From positions 1-14,023 of the forward strand of contig JAFZPW010000166.1 of NCBI GenBank assembly GCA_017552495.1: 14,023 bases of DNA, in the 5' to 3' direction. The notes under the pieces are model-generated. The model worked only from the letters and a program-made list of their open reading frames with translations. It made no database searches and was not told the origin of the DNA. This document shows, in pieces, positions 12,715-14,023 of the stretch. Numbering within the stretch: the stretch's first letter is position 1; each line of letters begins with the position of its first letter. The position numbers and the translations under genes are program-made. Source of the DNA: Clostridia bacterium. Its GTDB lineage: Bacteria > Bacillota > Clostridia > Oscillospirales > Butyricicoccaceae.

Positions 12715-13482
12715 ATGGACAGGGCGCGGCTGCAAGCGGAATGGGCAGGAACGCTGCCCGAACCGATGATTTTGGAAGAGACCGACAGCACCAATCGGGT
12801 GGCAAGGGAACTGGCGCGGGCCGGCGCGCCTCACGGGATGGCGGTGATCGCCGCCCGGCAGACCGCAGGACGGGGCAGGAGAGGCAGGACGTTTTTTTCG
12901 CCGGATGGGGGAATCTATCTCAGCGTGATTTTGCGCCTCTCACTGGAGCCGGAGCAGCGGGGACTGATTACGCCCATGGCGGCGGCGGCGGTGTGCGAAA
13001 CCGTTGAGCGGCTGTGCGGCGTGACCTGCGGTGTCAAGTGGGTCAACGACGTTTTGCTGAAAGGCAAAAAACTCTGCGGGATTCTGGCCGAGGGCGAGGG
13101 CGAGGCAGTTGTTCTGGGCGCGGGGATCAATTATCGCGCGCCGCAAGGCGGCTTTCCGCCGGAGATCCGGGACATCGCCTGCGCCTTGTATCCGCCGGAG
13201 GGCGGAAGCGTTTCCCGGGAACGGTTGGCGGCAGGGATCGTTTCGGCACTGGTGCGAGAGAGCGAGAAATTGCCCGACAGCGCCTTTTTACGGCGATATC
13301 GGGAAAAAAACGTGCTTTTGGGAAATCCGGTCACGGTGTATCCCACCGGAAGCAATTCCTATTCCGCGGAGGCGGTGCGGATCGACGACGCGGGCCGATT
13401 GATCGTAAGAAAAGAAGACGGGAGCCTTGCCGCGCTGGACAGCGGCGAGGTCTCGGTACGCGGCAAGGAGGAAAAACGATGA
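12715..13482 (+). CDS. birA: Biotin--[acetyl-CoA-carboxylase] ligase, HTH-less
   Basis: This 255-aa biotin protein ligase activates biotin as biotinoyl-5'-AMP and transfers it to the lysine of biotin carrier proteins. The adenylate-binding motif GRGRRGR is at residues 52-58, KWVND at 108-112, and K119 aligns with E. coli BirA K183 (the KLCGIL motif). The small C-terminal SH3-like domain spans about residues 208-250 (LLGNPVTVYP to GEVSVRG). The protein starts directly with the catalytic domain (EETDSTNRVA at 21-30) and has no N-terminal winged HTH. It is therefore a monofunctional (class I) enzyme that cannot itself repress biotin genes. AGGGGAG (12701-12707) lies 7 nt upstream of the ATG. It overlaps the PhzF-family gene by 4 nt. 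Confidence 0.95.
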   Translation: MDRARLQAEWAGTLPEPMILEETDSTNRVARELARAGAPHGMAVIAARQTAGRGRRGRTFFSPDGGIYLSVILRLSLEPEQRGLITPMAAAAVCETVERLCGVTCGVKWVNDVLLKGKKLCGILAEGEGEAVVLGAGINYRAPQGGFPPEIRDIACALYPPEGGSVSRERLAAGIVSALVRESEKLPDSAFLRRYREKNVLLGNPVTVYPTGSNSYSAEAVRIDDAGRLIVRKEDGSLAALDSGEVSVRGKEEKR

Positions 13483-14023
13483 AATATTATCTGGTGGAAG
13501 CCTTTACCGACCGGCTGTTTTCGGGCAACCCCGCGGGTGTGTGCCTGCTGGAGGGCGGATGGCCCGAAGCGGACAGGATGCAGCGCATCGCCGGAGAAAA
13601 CAATCTTCCCGAAACGGCTTTTGTGCGCCATGGGGAACAGGGATGGGAGATCCGGTGGTTTACGCCTTCTTTTGAAATGGATCTTTGCGGTCACGCCACG
13701 CTGGCTTCGGGTTTTGTGGTGCTGGAAAAGCTAAATGGCGGCGACCGGGTGGACTTTTCCTCGCCCTCGGGCCCTGTCAGTGTTTTGCGGGCGCAGGAGG
13801 GAGGCTATATGCTGGACTTTCCCGCCCGCCCGCCGGTGGAAGTGCCGATCCCCGCGGGAATTGAGGAATGTCTGGGGACAAGGGTGCTGGGCTGCTGGCA
13901 ATCCCGGGATATGGTGGTGTTGACAGAGAGCGCCGAGGCCGTCCGGCGGCTGGAGCCCGATCTGGAAAAAATGAAGGAGATCATTCCCCAATGGGGCATG
14001 GTGCCCACGGCGGAGGGAGAGGA
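13479..14023 (+). CDS. PhzF-family isomerase/epimerase-like protein, 3'-truncated
   Basis: The first 181 residues are visible of a PhzF-family protein, typically 260-300 aa with a two-domain diaminopimelate-epimerase-like fold. Diagnostic stretches are VEAFTDRLFSGNPAGVCLL (residues 6-24), NNLPETAFV with E45, the position of the catalytic glutamate in PhzF, and WFTPSFEMDLCGHATLASG (60-78). The GHAT motif is typical. Outside phenazine producers the family's substrates are mostly unknown, so this is unlikely to be phenazine biosynthesis; no other phz gene is visible. The ATG at 13479 overlaps the birA stop by 4 nt and has AAGGAGG just upstream, so the two genes are translationally coupled. It runs off the right edge. 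Confidence 0.9.
   Translation, partial: MKYYLVEAFTDRLFSGNPAGVCLLEGGWPEADRMQRIAGENNLPETAFVRHGEQGWEIRWFTPSFEMDLCGHATLASGFVVLEKLNGGDRVDFSSPSGPVSVLRAQEGGYMLDFPARPPVEVPIPAGIEECLGTRVLGCWQSRDMVVLTESAEAVRRLEPDLEKMKEIIPQWGMVPTAEGE

Noticed and set aside
1..14023. tRNA genes, CRISPR arrays, insertion sequences
   Set aside because: I read both strands for tRNA-like CCA/T-loop patterns, regularly spaced repeats and transposase motifs and saw none.

Overview
The window reads as a high-G+C member of the Bacillota, probably an anaerobic gut-type Clostridia. I infer this from three things: a TM1266-type regulator associated with [FeFe]-hydrogenase systems, an ECF vitamin-transporter S component, and strong AAGGAGG Shine-Dalgarno sites ahead of tightly overlapping genes. 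No rRNA or marker gene is present, so lineage is inference. Every gene I support is on the + strand.

Region 1 (1-2744) is housekeeping. It holds the 3' part of an alpha-oxoamine-synthase-type PLP enzyme coupled to a short-chain dehydrogenase/reductase, then the TM1266-like regulator, then an ECF S component. The S-component gene has its own consensus sigma-A promoter and a roughly 125-nt leader. That leader can form either an antiterminator hairpin or a strong intrinsic terminator, so it is probably a riboswitch or attenuator. The gene is closed by an intrinsic terminator at 2714-2744.

Region 2 (2804-12568) is one compact block of sixteen genes in the order of the PBSX (xkd) structural operon: major capsid protein, head-tail connector, head closure protein, tail terminator, contractile sheath, tail tube, XkdN-like chaperone, LysM protein (XkdP), hub (XkdQ), DUF2577 (XkdR), DUF2634/gp25-like (XkdS), baseplate J (XkdT), DUF2313 (XkdU), two tail-fibre ORFs, a coiled-coil protein at the XkdW position, and a 46-aa XkdX. 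All reading frames are open, and most neighbours overlap by 1-8 nt or sit within about 12 nt of each other. The block lacks terminase, portal, scaffold or protease, tape measure protein, holin, endolysin, integrase and repressor. The tape measure gene is absent from its usual place between XkdN and XkdP, where the two genes now abut. A perfect 16-bp bidirectional terminator at 12574-12609 closes the block, so the visible locus runs from terminator to terminator.

Region 3 (12657-14023) is housekeeping again: an HTH-less biotin-protein ligase with its own promoter, translationally coupled to a PhzF-family gene that runs off the window.

The most notable feature is the bounded, apparently intact contractile-tail block that has kept a capsid protein and neck genes but lost DNA packaging, the tail-length ruler and lysis. 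It could be a domesticated particle (tailocin-like, or an empty-shell contractile device), one part of a split gene-transfer-agent-like system, or a neatly pared prophage remnant. Sequence alone cannot decide between these.
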